Shown here in pieces: positions 27,986 to 36,787 of a DNA stretch of 64,000 nucleotides. Numbering within the stretch: position 1 is the first letter of the stretch; every line of letters starts with the position of its first letter. This stretch comes from Bradyrhizobium sp. Gha (GTDB lineage: Bacteria; Pseudomonadota; Alphaproteobacteria; Rhizobiales; Xanthobacteraceae). The translations under genes and the position numbers were made by a program. The DNA is taken from the NCBI RefSeq assembly GCF_900113735.1, contig NZ_FOQM01000030.1, positions 35,211 through 99,210 of the forward strand, written 5' to 3'. Under the pieces are notes generated by a model. It saw only the letters and a program-made list of their open reading frames with translations, did not search any database and was not told the DNA's origin.

Positions 27986-29041
27986 GTGGGTGAACTCGCA
28001 CTATTTCAGCCCGCGGCAAAGCTGTCGCATGAAGTGGTCTCGTGGCTCAACGATATCGCCGCACCGCGCAGGGTTTTGCAGAGCCGCATTGGCGATAGGC
28101 CGCTATCGATCGGTATGAGCCGACTCGTTTGGCGGGCCGAGCCATATGCCATGTCGATGCTCGACTGCATATTTTGCGCCGGAGGCGACACAGCTGTCTT
28201 GTCCCTGCCCCGCCTTCTCGTCGAGGCACTGATTTCAACGGTCCAGGATGCCCTGACTTTACCTTCCGACCCAACCCGCTCGCTTCTTCTCGAACTTGCA
28301 CTGGAACCTTGGCTCGCTCCATTAGAGATCGTGCTCGCGCGGAATTTGCAGCTAATCCGCGTCGAAGACGCAAAAGCCAAAGACCCCTATTTGGAGCTCG
28401 ATGTTACTTTCGGGCCGCTGATGGCCAAGGCCCGCCTGTTCTTGTTCGCGCCTCTTGACGGTCCGGTTCCGTCTGCGTTCCGTGCCTTAGGTGAGTTGAT
28501 CGGCCAATTACCGCGAGATTTATGCAATATTTCTTCGGAATTGCCGGTCGTAATTGCGACAGAGATTGGCTCGCTGCGCGTGCCCATCAAGCTTCTTCGC
28601 CAAGCACAGCGCGGCGACGCACTGCTGCCCGACGTCATTCCTTTTACCCATGGCCAGCTCATCCTCACTGCGGACAAGTTGTGGGCGCCCGCGCAGGCTG
28701 CGGGTGACAGACTTATCCTTCGGGGACCATTCCGCCTGCAGTCCAATCCTCTAAGGTATGCAAATATGACCACTCGCCCCCAAGCTGAGCAAGCAATCCC
28801 GCCCTCGGAAGCCGACCTCGACAGTGTTGAGATCACGCTTGTGTTCGAATGTGGCCGCCGGCCCATTCCGTTGGGTACGTTGAGAAGCATCAACGAGGGG
28901 CATGTGTTCGAGTTTGGGCGGCCGGTGGACGCTCCGGTCGATATTGTTGCCAATGGTCAATTGATCGGCCGCGGCGACATCGTACGTGTCGGTGAAGCGT
29001 TGGGCATCCGTTTACGTAGCAAGTTGGCGGTCAATGGTTGA
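27986..29041 (+). CDS. rhcQ: T3SS cytosolic C-ring/pod protein RhcQ (SctQ)
   Basis: RhcQ builds the cytosolic sorting platform. The 351-residue product starts at GTG 27986; no in-frame ATG lies between it and the preceding gene. The C-terminal 75 residues form a SpoA/FliN domain (VEITLVFECGRRPIPLGTLRSI ... VDIVANGQLIGRGDIVRVGEALGIRL). A second SpoA-like segment is around residues 185-235 (LPVVIATEIGSLRVPIKLL). Length agrees with full-size SctQ. rhcR starts within its last codons. Confidence 0.9.
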   Translation: MGELALFQPAAKLSHEVVSWLNDIAAPRRVLQSRIGDRPLSIGMSRLVWRAEPYAMSMLDCIFCAGGDTAVLSLPRLLVEALISTVQDALTLPSDPTRSLLLELALEPWLAPLEIVLARNLQLIRVEDAKAKDPYLELDVTFGPLMAKARLFLFAPLDGPVPSAFRALGELIGQLPRDLCNISSELPVVIATEIGSLRVPIKLLRQAQRGDALLPDVIPFTHGQLILTADKLWAPAQAAGDRLILRGPFRLQSNPLRYANMTTRPQAEQAIPPSEADLDSVEITLVFECGRRPIPLGTLRSINEGHVFEFGRPVDAPVDIVANGQLIGRGDIVRVGEALGIRLRSKLAVNG

Positions 29042-29699
29042 CATTCAACCGAGCATCCTTGCGCTTGTTGCGGCGACGGCCGGCCTTGGCCTGCTGGCGT
29101 TCGCAGTCGTCACAACAACGGCGTTCATCAAGGTTTCCGTCGTTCTCTTCCTGATCCGCAACGCGCTCGGCACTCAGTCCATACCACCGAACATCGTTCT
29201 GTATGCCGCTGCATTAATCCTTACGGTGTTCATAGGCGCCCCGGTATTCGAGCAAACCTACAACCGCGTCACCGATATGCAACTTCGCTACCAAACCGCC
29301 GATGACTGGTTGACCGCCGCAAAGGAGGGCAGCGAGCCCCTGCGCGCCCATCTGAAAAAGTTCACGACTGAGGAGCAGCGCACGTTCTTCCTGTCATCGA
29401 CGCAACATATCTGGTCGGAGGAGATGCGCGCCAACGCAACAGCCGATGATTTTGCGATCCTCGTGCCGTCGTTTTTGATCTCAGAGCTCAAGCGTGGGTT
29501 TGAAATCGGTTTTCTTCTCTATCTTCCCTTCATCACAATTGACCTGATCGTGACGACAATTCTGATGGCCATGGGCATGTCAATGGTGTCACCAACAATG
29601 ATATCCGTTCCTTTCAAGCTCTTTCTGTTCGTCACAATCGACGGCTGGTCGCGGCTCATGCACGGGCTGGTCTTAAGCTACGCATCTCCGGGGAGTTGA
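29034..29699 (+). CDS. rhcR: T3SS export-apparatus protein RhcR (SctR/FliP)
   Basis: RhcR is the pentameric core of the export pore. The 221-residue product starts at ATG 29034 (MVDIQPSIL), overlapping rhcQ by eight bases; a longer frame would lie inside rhcQ. Helices include LVAATAGLGLLAFAVVTTTAFIKVSVVLFLIRNALG, a periplasmic loop, and the FliP signature FEIGFLLYLPFITIDLIVTTILMAMGMSMVSP followed by PFKLFLFVTIDGW. All SctR motifs are intact. Confidence 0.96.
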   Translation: MVDIQPSILALVAATAGLGLLAFAVVTTTAFIKVSVVLFLIRNALGTQSIPPNIVLYAAALILTVFIGAPVFEQTYNRVTDMQLRYQTADDWLTAAKEGSEPLRAHLKKFTTEEQRTFFLSSTQHIWSEEMRANATADDFAILVPSFLISELKRGFEIGFLLYLPFITIDLIVTTILMAMGMSMVSPTMISVPFKLFLFVTIDGWSRLMHGLVLSYASPGS

Positions 29700-29700
29700 G

Positions 29701-29976
29701 ATGGACGAGGCCAGCATCCTCACCCACTTGAGCCGATCACTGGTCCTGTTCATGATCTGGGTTCTACCGCCGCTCCTAGCAGCCCTCGTGGCCGGATTGG
29801 GTATCGGCATCGTGCAGGCAGCAACTCAGCTCCAGGATCAAACCTTGCCGCTTACCGTGAAGCTCCTCGTCGTCGTCGCCGTGCTCGTTCTGTTTGCTCC
29901 GGTGCTGAGCGCGCCACTGATCGAGCAAGCCCAGCATATCTTCACTGAGTTTCCCGCTCTCACAGCGAGGTATTAG
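29701..29976 (+). CDS. rhcS: T3SS export-apparatus protein RhcS (SctS/FliQ)
   Basis: The 91-residue product has two transmembrane helices (VLFMIWVLPPLLAALVAGLGIGIVQA and LLVVVAVLVLFAPVLSA) joined by the conserved loop ATQLQDQTLPL, as in SctS/FliQ. It starts one base after the rhcR stop and completes the R-S part of the export pore. Normal length. Confidence 0.95.
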   Translation: MDEASILTHLSRSLVLFMIWVLPPLLAALVAGLGIGIVQAATQLQDQTLPLTVKLLVVVAVLVLFAPVLSAPLIEQAQHIFTEFPALTARY

Positions 29977-30487
29977 TGCGCGGAACGCAAGGCCTTGCAA
30001 GTTTTAGCCACAGCGCGTGTTTGTCCGCCTTCATGATGAACCGCAAGAGGACGAGTTCGTCAGGTTATCGAAAGCTCGCCTCACTAGCATGAGACGGATA
30101 GGCATCCGAACTGTCGTGTTCGGCTCGGCGGGCCGGCCGTGTTCGCAGGAAGAATAATCCCATTTGGAATTTCTATCCATTCCCGGCGACGCTGATGAAA
30201 GATTCGAGGCCCTCAGATCTCCAAACAGCGCTACGACGGGTCAGGCGGAAGAATCCTTTTTTGTAGACCGCGCAGCGGCGCGAGTCCGCCGGTGCTCTCA
30301 TCGAATGGTCAAACCTCGGCTCCGGATGGTTGTGGTCATGTGGACAGTTGAAGACGAAGTCACCTGCCTTGTGGGAGGCCAGTCGCTTTCGAGCCTCTGG
30401 GAAGGGAGATCTGCAGAGTTCTTGACATCTCACAAGTGGCAACGCAGGTGCGACATTGCATTGGCCGATGTAACAAGCTGAGCTCAG
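29977..30487 (+). other. 511-base gap inside the core T3SS operon
   Basis: rhcS and rhcT are usually almost contiguous. Here 511 bases separate them. A plus-strand frame (30164-30481) is open but its product has no recognisable feature and no ribosome site. I see no clear insertion-sequence ends. Transcription must cross it unless rhcT-rhcU have their own promoter. Confidence 0.6.
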
Positions 30488-31303
30488 ATGGATGGTTTGT
30501 CAGCCACCGATACGCAAGGTCTGATTCAGACTGCTGTCGAGTTCGTCGTTGCGGCCGGACTTGGCGCGGCCCGGCCGCTCGGCATTATGCTGATTCTTCC
30601 GGTATTCACGCGACCGCACATTAGCGGCGTTATTCGCGCAAGCGCGGCGGTTGTGATTGGATTGCCTTGCTTGATGCAGATCAGGAACGGCTTGCAGACG
30701 CTAGGTCCGGACACTCGTATGATTGCGGTCTCGCTCCTCGGATTGAAGGAGATGTTTATTGGCCTGCTGTTCGGCTTTCTCCTTAGTATACCGCTTTGGA
30801 GCATCCAGGCCGTTGGTGACATCATTGATACCCAGCGTGGTATCTCCAGCCAGGTGGACGATCCTGGCACACGCAGTCAAACCGCCCCGATGGGGCTCTT
30901 TCTCGGGACTGCCGCGATCACTATCTTCGTTGTATCAGGAGGTCTGCAGACCATGGTCAGATGCCTCTATGGAAGTTATCTGGCCTGGCCCGTGTATCGG
31001 CTGCTACCGCCCCTGACCCACCAAGGAGCGATGGAGTTTATCGGGCTTCTCGACCATATCATGCATACGACACTCGTGGTCGCCGGGCCCGTGCTGGCTC
31101 TGCTGCTTCTGATCGACGTATCCCTCATGCTGCTCGGGCGCTTTGCGCCGCAAATCAAGCTGAACGATCTCTCTCCCACCATCAAAAATGCTGCCTTTGG
31201 CATCATTATGGTCAGCTACGCCGTCTTCCTGATCGACTATATGGGAGCAGAGATCAGTCAGTTCAACGGCGTGCTGGAGTGGCTCGAGAAGTTCTTGAGA
31301 TGA
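30488..31303 (+). CDS. rhcT: T3SS export-apparatus protein RhcT (SctT/FliR)
   Basis: The 271-residue product has about six membrane helices. The SctT/FliR pattern is clear: AARPLGIMLILPVFTRPHISGVIRASAAV near the N terminus, LLFGFLLSIPLWSIQAVGDIIDTQRG in the middle, and a C-terminal RFAPQIKLNDLSPTIKNAAFG segment. It is of normal length and overlaps rhcU by four bases (ATGA). The only odd feature is the large spacer before it. Confidence 0.94.
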   Translation: MDGLSATDTQGLIQTAVEFVVAAGLGAARPLGIMLILPVFTRPHISGVIRASAAVVIGLPCLMQIRNGLQTLGPDTRMIAVSLLGLKEMFIGLLFGFLLSIPLWSIQAVGDIIDTQRGISSQVDDPGTRSQTAPMGLFLGTAAITIFVVSGGLQTMVRCLYGSYLAWPVYRLLPPLTHQGAMEFIGLLDHIMHTTLVVAGPVLALLLLIDVSLMLLGRFAPQIKLNDLSPTIKNAAFGIIMVSYAVFLIDYMGAEISQFNGVLEWLEKFLR

Positions 31304-32337
31304 ACGACACGAGCGAAGAGAAAAACCTTCCACCAAGCCAGAAGAAGCTGAGGGACGCGCGCAAGAAAGGTCAGAGCCCGCGGAGCGCCGACTTTGTGAC
31401 TGCGGCAAGCCTTTGCGCTGGTTTCGGCTGCCTGTGCTTCAGGGCCGGCCCGATCGAAGACGGATGGCGCGAAGCCGTGCGGCTGATCGGCAAGCTGCAG
31501 GAACAACCCTTCAACAGCGCGGTCCGGCAGGCGTTGGTCGGATTGTTGGACCTTTCTGTAACTGCCGCGGCTCCCATCCTAGCTGGCGCGGTTGTTGCGG
31601 CGATTTTGGCCGGTGTCTTGGCCGGAGGCGGGCTGACGATTTCGGTTGAGCCGCTTAAACCAAGCTTTGAGAAATTGGACCCCGTCAAAGGGCTGAAGCG
31701 TATTGTCTCCCAGCGGTCGGTTGTCGAGCTCGGAAAGTCTATCGTCAAAGTGTTGGTTCTTGGCGGTACCTTCGTGTTCACCGTGCTCGCAAGTTGGAGG
31801 GCACTGGTATACTTACCGGTTTGCGATTTGAGCTGCTTTGGTTTCGTCTTTAAGGAACTCAAAGTGCTGATCGCCATTGCTGCCGGCGCTCTTCTGATTG
31901 GCGGCTTGGCCGATCTGCTCATTCAGCGTTGGTTGTTCTTGCGCGACATGCGCATGACGCAGAGCGAAGCCAAGCGCGAGTCCAAGGAACAGGATGGTAA
32001 TCCGCAGATCAAGGGTGAACACCGCAGGCTCCGCCGCGAGTCGGCGAACGAGTCTCCGCTCGGAATCCATCGGGCGACAGTGATACTGAGGGGGCGCGCG
32101 ACATTGATTGGGCTGCGCTATGTTCGGGGCGAGACCGGCGTCCCGGTACTGGTGTGCCGCGGTGAGGGCGAAAGCGCCTCACAGCTACTGGCGGAGGCGC
32201 GCGCCAGACGTCTGAGCATAGTCAAGGATGATGTCTTGGCGCGTCAGCTGATCCGAAAAGGTGTGATGGGCAAGGCCGTTCCGATGGAGTGTTTCGAGAG
32301 GGTTGCAAAGGCCGTCTTTGCCGCCGGCCTAGTTTAG
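31300..32337 (+). CDS. rhcU: T3SS switch protein RhcU (SctU/FlhB) without the NPTH motif
   Basis: RhcU controls substrate switching. The 345-residue product starts at ATG 31300. The N-terminal half has four hydrophobic helices and the FlhB-type KLRDARKKGQ and GLKRIVSQRSVVELGKSIVK segments. The cytosolic domain begins at MRMTQSEAKRESKEQDGNPQIKG. At the site where SctU/FlhB proteins have the autocleavage motif Asn-Pro-Thr-His, this protein has Arg-Gly-Arg-Ala (residues 264-267), then normal LRY and downstream sequence. The reading frame is intact around it. It ends the operon; the convergent lipoprotein gene lies about 190 bases beyond. Confidence 0.93.
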   Translation: MNDTSEEKNLPPSQKKLRDARKKGQSPRSADFVTAASLCAGFGCLCFRAGPIEDGWREAVRLIGKLQEQPFNSAVRQALVGLLDLSVTAAAPILAGAVVAAILAGVLAGGGLTISVEPLKPSFEKLDPVKGLKRIVSQRSVVELGKSIVKVLVLGGTFVFTVLASWRALVYLPVCDLSCFGFVFKELKVLIAIAAGALLIGGLADLLIQRWLFLRDMRMTQSEAKRESKEQDGNPQIKGEHRRLRRESANESPLGIHRATVILRGRATLIGLRYVRGETGVPVLVCRGEGESASQLLAEARARRLSIVKDDVLARQLIRKGVMGKAVPMECFERVAKAVFAAGLV

Positions 32338-32528
32338 CGTCCGTAGCAAACCAGCTATGGCTCAACTCTCTGGTCAACGACCCCACTGTCCGAGAAGTTG
32401 ATCTGCAAGCTGCACGATCCCAAGAGAGCCCGGCGAATTGGATTCCAGGACGCTCGTCGGCCGATTCGAAGACTGATAAGGTCAAGAACGCCAACCAACG
32501 GTCATGCTGCTTGGGTCTCACGAGCCAC

Positions 32529-33152
32529 TTATTGGTTCTCTGGCGCAACCCTGTTATGCGTTTCATCGCCCAAATTGCTCCTGTTGCCCGACGAGCGTTC
32601 GGTGATGGGAAGCACTGCACGATCACCACTGGTCGGCATGACAGCGCTATTGCCTAACAAGTCCCCAGGTTCATTGATCATGACCACAAGGTTATTTCGG
32701 ACTGAGCAGCCAAGGGTTGGACTGAACGAATTGTCGTTCACTGTAGGACCGACGATGGAGAGCGACGGGCAGACCGGGGGATGGGCTTCGAAGGTAATGG
32801 CTTCGATCCTCACCCCGGAACGAGCCGGCAAATCCATACGAGAAGCGAACAGGCGAATGTTGTAGTTGGCAACGCCCATGGCGCGAACCTCATGGGCGAC
32901 CTGTGCACTGAGTCGTGGTGGGCCGATGATACCCACATGGAGCGCATCCCGCCGGCCGCGGCTAGTCGTTGCAATAAAGCTTCGCAGCCGATGCCGTTCG
33001 GCGCCACGGAGGCTCTGCAGGAACAACACGCTACTCTTCTGCTCGACCTCGATCTCTTGGTCGGCCGGCGCGGGATGGATCGAAGCAGTATTGGCGCAGC
33101 CCCCCAATGTTGCTCCGATAACGATGGGGTAGCACAGATATCGCAAAGTCAT
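32529..33152 (-). CDS. CpaD-like outer-membrane lipoprotein of the T3SS locus (y4xK-type)
   Basis: The 207-residue product has a lipoprotein signal with lipobox LGGC (residues 16-19). The mature part resembles the CpaD family of Tad pilus systems: VLFLQSLRGAERHRLRSFIA, VGIIGPPRLSAQVAHEVRAMGV, CSVRNNLVVMINEPGDLLG. It begins 13 bases after rhcC2, so the two are one unit with ttsI upstream. In rhizobial T3SS loci the gene next to rhcC2 (y4xK) has this position. A role in secretin stability or piloting is likely but unproven. Confidence 0.75.
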   Translation of the reverse strand: MTLRYLCYPIVIGATLGGCANTASIHPAPADQEIEVEQKSSVLFLQSLRGAERHRLRSFIATTSRGRRDALHVGIIGPPRLSAQVAHEVRAMGVANYNIRLFASRMDLPARSGVRIEAITFEAHPPVCPSLSIVGPTVNDNSFSPTLGCSVRNNLVVMINEPGDLLGNSAVMPTSGDRAVLPITERSSGNRSNLGDETHNRVAPENQ

Positions 33153-33165
33153 TTTTTGGCGATCC

Positions 33166-34584
33166 TCATTCGATAATAAAGCCGGCGCTGCCGGTCAATC
33201 CTGGTGCGCTGGCGCGAGGCGCATCGCGGTCTCGCGGCGGCCTGGCCACCGTGTTCGTCAAAATCCGCCCCGCGTCTGAGGGCGGTGAGATGCGCTCGCT
33301 CGGAGTACTCATCCGGTTCGGATTCGGTCCGGGCCGCACGATGTAGGGCGTGACAATAATGACCAGCTCGGTTTCACGTTTTTGAAACGATGAGGAGCGA
33401 AAAAGCGCGCCCAGGATCGGCACATCGCCGAGCCAGGGAAACTCGTCGATATCAGTGTTGAAGTTCCGCCGGATGAGGCCGCCGATTGCAAAGCTCTGAC
33501 CGCTGGCGAGCTCGACCACGGTGCTCGCCCGCCGAGTCGAGAGGGCAGGGACCGCCATACCGTTGATTTTGACTTCACCTTCGCTCGACAGTTCGCTCAC
33601 TTCAGGCTTCACACGGACATTGATCTGATTATTGTTGAGAACCGTCGGAACGAACTCGAGGCTCACGCCGAACTGGCGAAATTGGACCGAAACCTGCCGG
33701 TTATCCTGCATCACCGGAATGGGGAATTCGCCTCCGGCAAGGAAGCTTGCGGCTTCGCCGGACATTGCTGTCAGATTCGGCTCAGCCAGAATTGAAGCGA
33801 GGTGCTCGCTCGCGAGCGCGTCCAGAACAGCGCTTAGATTCGTTTTCCCAGCACTAAACCCGATCCCGATGGTGCCGCCGCCGGCCGCGGCGCCAGCTGC
33901 CGCGCTGGAGCCGCTGGGTTTGCCGGTGACCAGGAAAGCGCCGTTTGGACCGGAGGCGGAGAAGTTGATATTGAGATCCTTTACCGCGCTGCGGGAGACT
34001 TCTGCCACCCTTACGCTGAGATTGACCTGCAACGAGCCGGCGACCTGGATCTTATTGACAACCAGCGAGCCCGCCCCAAGAAACTGCTCAGTAACTTTCT
34101 TGGCTAGCTCGACAACATCGGCACTGGGTGCCGTGCCGCTAAGCATTGCGCCGCGCGGGGTATAGCTGACCTGGATTGGATAGTCGCCTACCTCAGCCTT
34201 TAGTGCGGCTCGCAGATCCTCAATCGGTTGGGTAACAACAACGCGCAGCTCGGCCAGAGCCTCTCCCTTGTCGTTCAGAGCGAACAGGCTCGTCCGCCCG
34301 GACTTCTTGCCGAACACGAAAATCGTCGTGTTCGACGGCGCCTGATAATCAGCAATTGCGGGGTCGGCAACAAAGATGCTCGCTGCCGGTCCGTTCAGAC
34401 GAACCGTCTTACCCTGTGAAGAGGTAAGATTGAGTGTGCCGGTGTTGCCGCCAGGCGCGGCACGTTGCGGTTCCGCGCTGCCAGTTGTTTGAGCTGTGAC
34501 AGCAAGTGGAAATAGCAGAGCAACCGCGCATAGAGCGCGGGCGAGGCGAGGAAACGCGACATGGCAGAAGCCGCTGGCGACCAT
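33166..34584 (-). CDS. rhcC2: Secretin RhcC2 (CpaC-like C-terminal secretin part)
   Basis: This is the pore-forming half of the split T3SS secretin. The 472-residue product starts at ATG 34584 with a signal peptide (ALCAVALLFPLAVTAQ). Residues 55-150 form a CpaC/BON-type N-domain (GKTVRLNGPAASIFVADPAIADY, GTAPSADVVELAKKV). The secretin domain is at about 170-410: ASILAEPNLTAMSGEAASFLAGGEFPIPV, FGVSLEFVPTVLNNNQINVRVKPEVSEL, FAIGGLIRRNFNTDIDEFPWLGDVPILGALF, ELVIIVTPYIVRP. It is downstream of ttsI. Confidence 0.93.
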   Translation of the reverse strand: MVASGFCHVAFPRLARALCAVALLFPLAVTAQTTGSAEPQRAAPGGNTGTLNLTSSQGKTVRLNGPAASIFVADPAIADYQAPSNTTIFVFGKKSGRTSLFALNDKGEALAELRVVVTQPIEDLRAALKAEVGDYPIQVSYTPRGAMLSGTAPSADVVELAKKVTEQFLGAGSLVVNKIQVAGSLQVNLSVRVAEVSRSAVKDLNINFSASGPNGAFLVTGKPSGSSAAAGAAAGGGTIGIGFSAGKTNLSAVLDALASEHLASILAEPNLTAMSGEAASFLAGGEFPIPVMQDNRQVSVQFRQFGVSLEFVPTVLNNNQINVRVKPEVSELSSEGEVKINGMAVPALSTRRASTVVELASGQSFAIGGLIRRNFNTDIDEFPWLGDVPILGALFRSSSFQKRETELVIIVTPYIVRPGPNPNRMSTPSERISPPSDAGRILTNTVARPPRDRDAPRASAPGLTGSAGFIIE

Positions 34585-34654
34585 CGACGGCTCATCAGAG
34601 CCGTGGTCCGTGGTGAGGAGATTCAAGGGAGTGTTGCTTTCAAAGTTCGATCGG

Positions 34655-35344
34655 CTAGGCAGCCGATGCCGCACTAATGAGTTCAAGGGTGTAGCCCACA
34701 CCGCGCGCGGTCTTGATCCGGAGCGTTGCCCCCGCCTGGCTCAAATGCGTGCGTAAGCGATAGATCCCGACCTCCAGCGCATTGGTCGAGACCTCGTCGT
34801 CAAATGCATACAAGCTATCTTCGAGTGAGGTGCGCGGCACGGTACGGCCCGCGCGGCTGAGCAGATGTTCAAGAATGCACACTTCGCGGCGCGCAATTCT
34901 GAGTACTCGGCCACCGACCGAGACTTGTCTCGCGATGGGATCAAAATGCAAATTCCCGAATGTCACCACCGGCGCCGTCATCTGCGTTGACCGTCGCAGA
35001 ATAGCCCGCATGCGAGCAATGAGTTCGTCGATAGAAACAGGCTTGGGCAGAAAATCATCCGCGCCGGCATTGAAGATCGCAATCCGCTGACTGAGATCAT
35101 TGAAATTGCTCATCATCATAGTCGGCATAGACCGCCCGTCGCGACGTAACTGTTTCAGCCAGTCCAATCCGTCTCCATCCGGCAAAGCCAATTCGAGCAG
35201 GACCATATGGTAATTCGCGCAATCGAGCGCTGCCGCGGCCTCATCCAGCGTTCGTGTCACGTCGACGGCGAAGCCGCAATTTAACAGTTCGTCCTTCACG
35301 TCCCGAACGAAGTCCGCGTGATTGTCAACCAGAAGAATTCGCAT
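34655..35344 (-). CDS. ttsI: T3SS transcriptional activator TtsI
   Basis: TtsI is the OmpR-like response regulator that binds tts boxes. The 229-residue product starts at ATG 35344. Residues 1-115 form a receiver domain with the usual acidic pocket (VDNHADF) and the switch lysine in LPKPVS. The phospho-acceptor position holds Glu51 (VLLELALPDGDG) instead of Asp, which mimics a permanently active state and is typical of TtsI; no partner kinase is needed. Residues 125-220 are the winged-helix DNA-binding domain (REVCILEHLLSRAGRTVPR ... ALEVGIYRLRTHL ... IKTARGVGYTLE). A nod box lies about 1.2 kb upstream. Confidence 0.95.
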   Translation of the reverse strand: MRILLVDNHADFVRDVKDELLNCGFAVDVTRTLDEAAAALDCANYHMVLLELALPDGDGLDWLKQLRRDGRSMPTMMMSNFNDLSQRIAIFNAGADDFLPKPVSIDELIARMRAILRRSTQMTAPVVTFGNLHFDPIARQVSVGGRVLRIARREVCILEHLLSRAGRTVPRTSLEDSLYAFDDEVSTNALEVGIYRLRTHLSQAGATLRIKTARGVGYTLELISAASAA

Positions 35345-36518
35345 TGCATCGCCTTTCGTCCAACCACGCCACGACCTGAGCAAGTCACATCTACCTCCGG
35401 GGTTCGATAAGACTGAGAGGCGGTTGCACTGATGTGAATACGAAGAGCTCGAAGCGAGAGGACGGAACATGTCCAGAGGCCATCAAAATTTGCCGATCTC
35501 CCATCTTCGGCTCGACTGCTGACCGTCGCGGCCTTTTTACGCCGTCCGCGCTGCTCGGCATGCCTGCGGTGTCAGGAAGAGGCCTACGTTTTTTAAAGGA
35601 CATTAACGCCGCAGCAGCCTGCCGACTGGTTTGTAGACCAATGACAGCCCCTCTTCCATGCACTGGCGGGGCGCCCGCAGGGCGAATAGCGCCAAGTGGC
35701 GCAATCGAAGCCAAAGCGCGAAAGACGATCGCATTTGTGGCCGAACGAAAGAACGAAACCGACATGTTAGAAAACTTTCCTATTTCGTTGGGTCCAAGGC
35801 GATGTTGCTGGGCTGTTGAGCCGTCATGTCGTGGAGCTCACGCCAATACAACAGCACCGGCCTTACGAATCTGGCGATGCCTTCACGGGCCGAGATGCAC
35901 GATACGAGAGACGCAGGCGCTAGCGCGCGCGAGAAACATCGCAGCAGCGCGACGGGAGCGAAGGGCGGAGATTGGTGATTCTTAGACGTTCGCAATTCTT
36001 GCTACCTGTCAGGAACGGTTCACGCGTTGGGGGAGTGTGTCGCGGTCTGTCGGAAATGCTACAATCTGACGCTAGGTGAGATTCAAGTGCATTTGGGCGC
36101 TGGTTGTACCATTTTGGAAACTGCGAGCATTCTTTAAGCGAGGGCGACACAGTTCGAAGAGAGACTATTGACCTGCGGGTAACGCTCGCGTCTCTCGCCA
36201 TATCATGAGAAGTTCGTACATCCGATCAAGGCGTCGCTTGACGACAGCCGACTATAGCGTGTGACGTAAGTCGTCTTTGCTGGCGCTTGAGAGGTGACGT
36301 CTTGGTGTGAGGTCAAACCCGTACGGGTCATTTTTGGTGAGCAGGCGCTGACGAGCGGACTAACCCCTCTAGGTGAAGGGGGAAGCGAGTCTTGGGATGC
36401 GGACGCGCGAGCGCGCGGGCCGGGGTAAGCGGCAGAGAGCTGTAAAAGAATCGATTGCCACGCGACATTCTGGAATGCTGCCTCCATAGATCGCGATCGA
36501 TTATGAGACTTTTGGGTA
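35345..36518 (-). other. Long spacer between nod box and ttsI
   Basis: About 1.17 kb with no convincing gene. A minus-strand frame at 35391-35765 would encode 124 residues just upstream of ttsI, but it has no recognised motif. If the nod box drives ttsI, this is an unusually long leader or hides a small gene. Confidence 0.45.
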
Positions 36519-36567
36519 AGATCGGCAAAATCGATTGTTTTGATGGAACACATCCAGGTAGCGAATA
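36519..36567 (-). promoter_or_regulatory. nod box upstream of ttsI
   Basis: Read on the minus strand the core ATCAAAACAATCGATTTTGC (then CGATC) matches 22 of 25 positions of the nod-box core, including the ATC-N9-GAT NodD motif. The distal half with GGATG is also present at the correct spacing, completing a 49-base box. It points toward ttsI, the only known flavonoid-controlled gene downstream. Confidence 0.9.
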
Positions 36568-36787
36568 GGGGATGAGTGCGACGAATAGCGATGCGCGCGT
36601 TTCCTCCAGGAAGCGGCGGCGACCTCTCTGGATGTCGATGCACTTCATCCCTTTCTCAAGTAGCGCTGATGTAGTCGCTAAGCCGTTATCCGGGGTAAAA
36701 CGGCACTGCTGGGCAAGGATTCCTTAGCATGGGCGTTGTGGCGGAAGGGTGGAATGCCCGAGAACTGCTCGTTCTCCGCCTGTCAAA

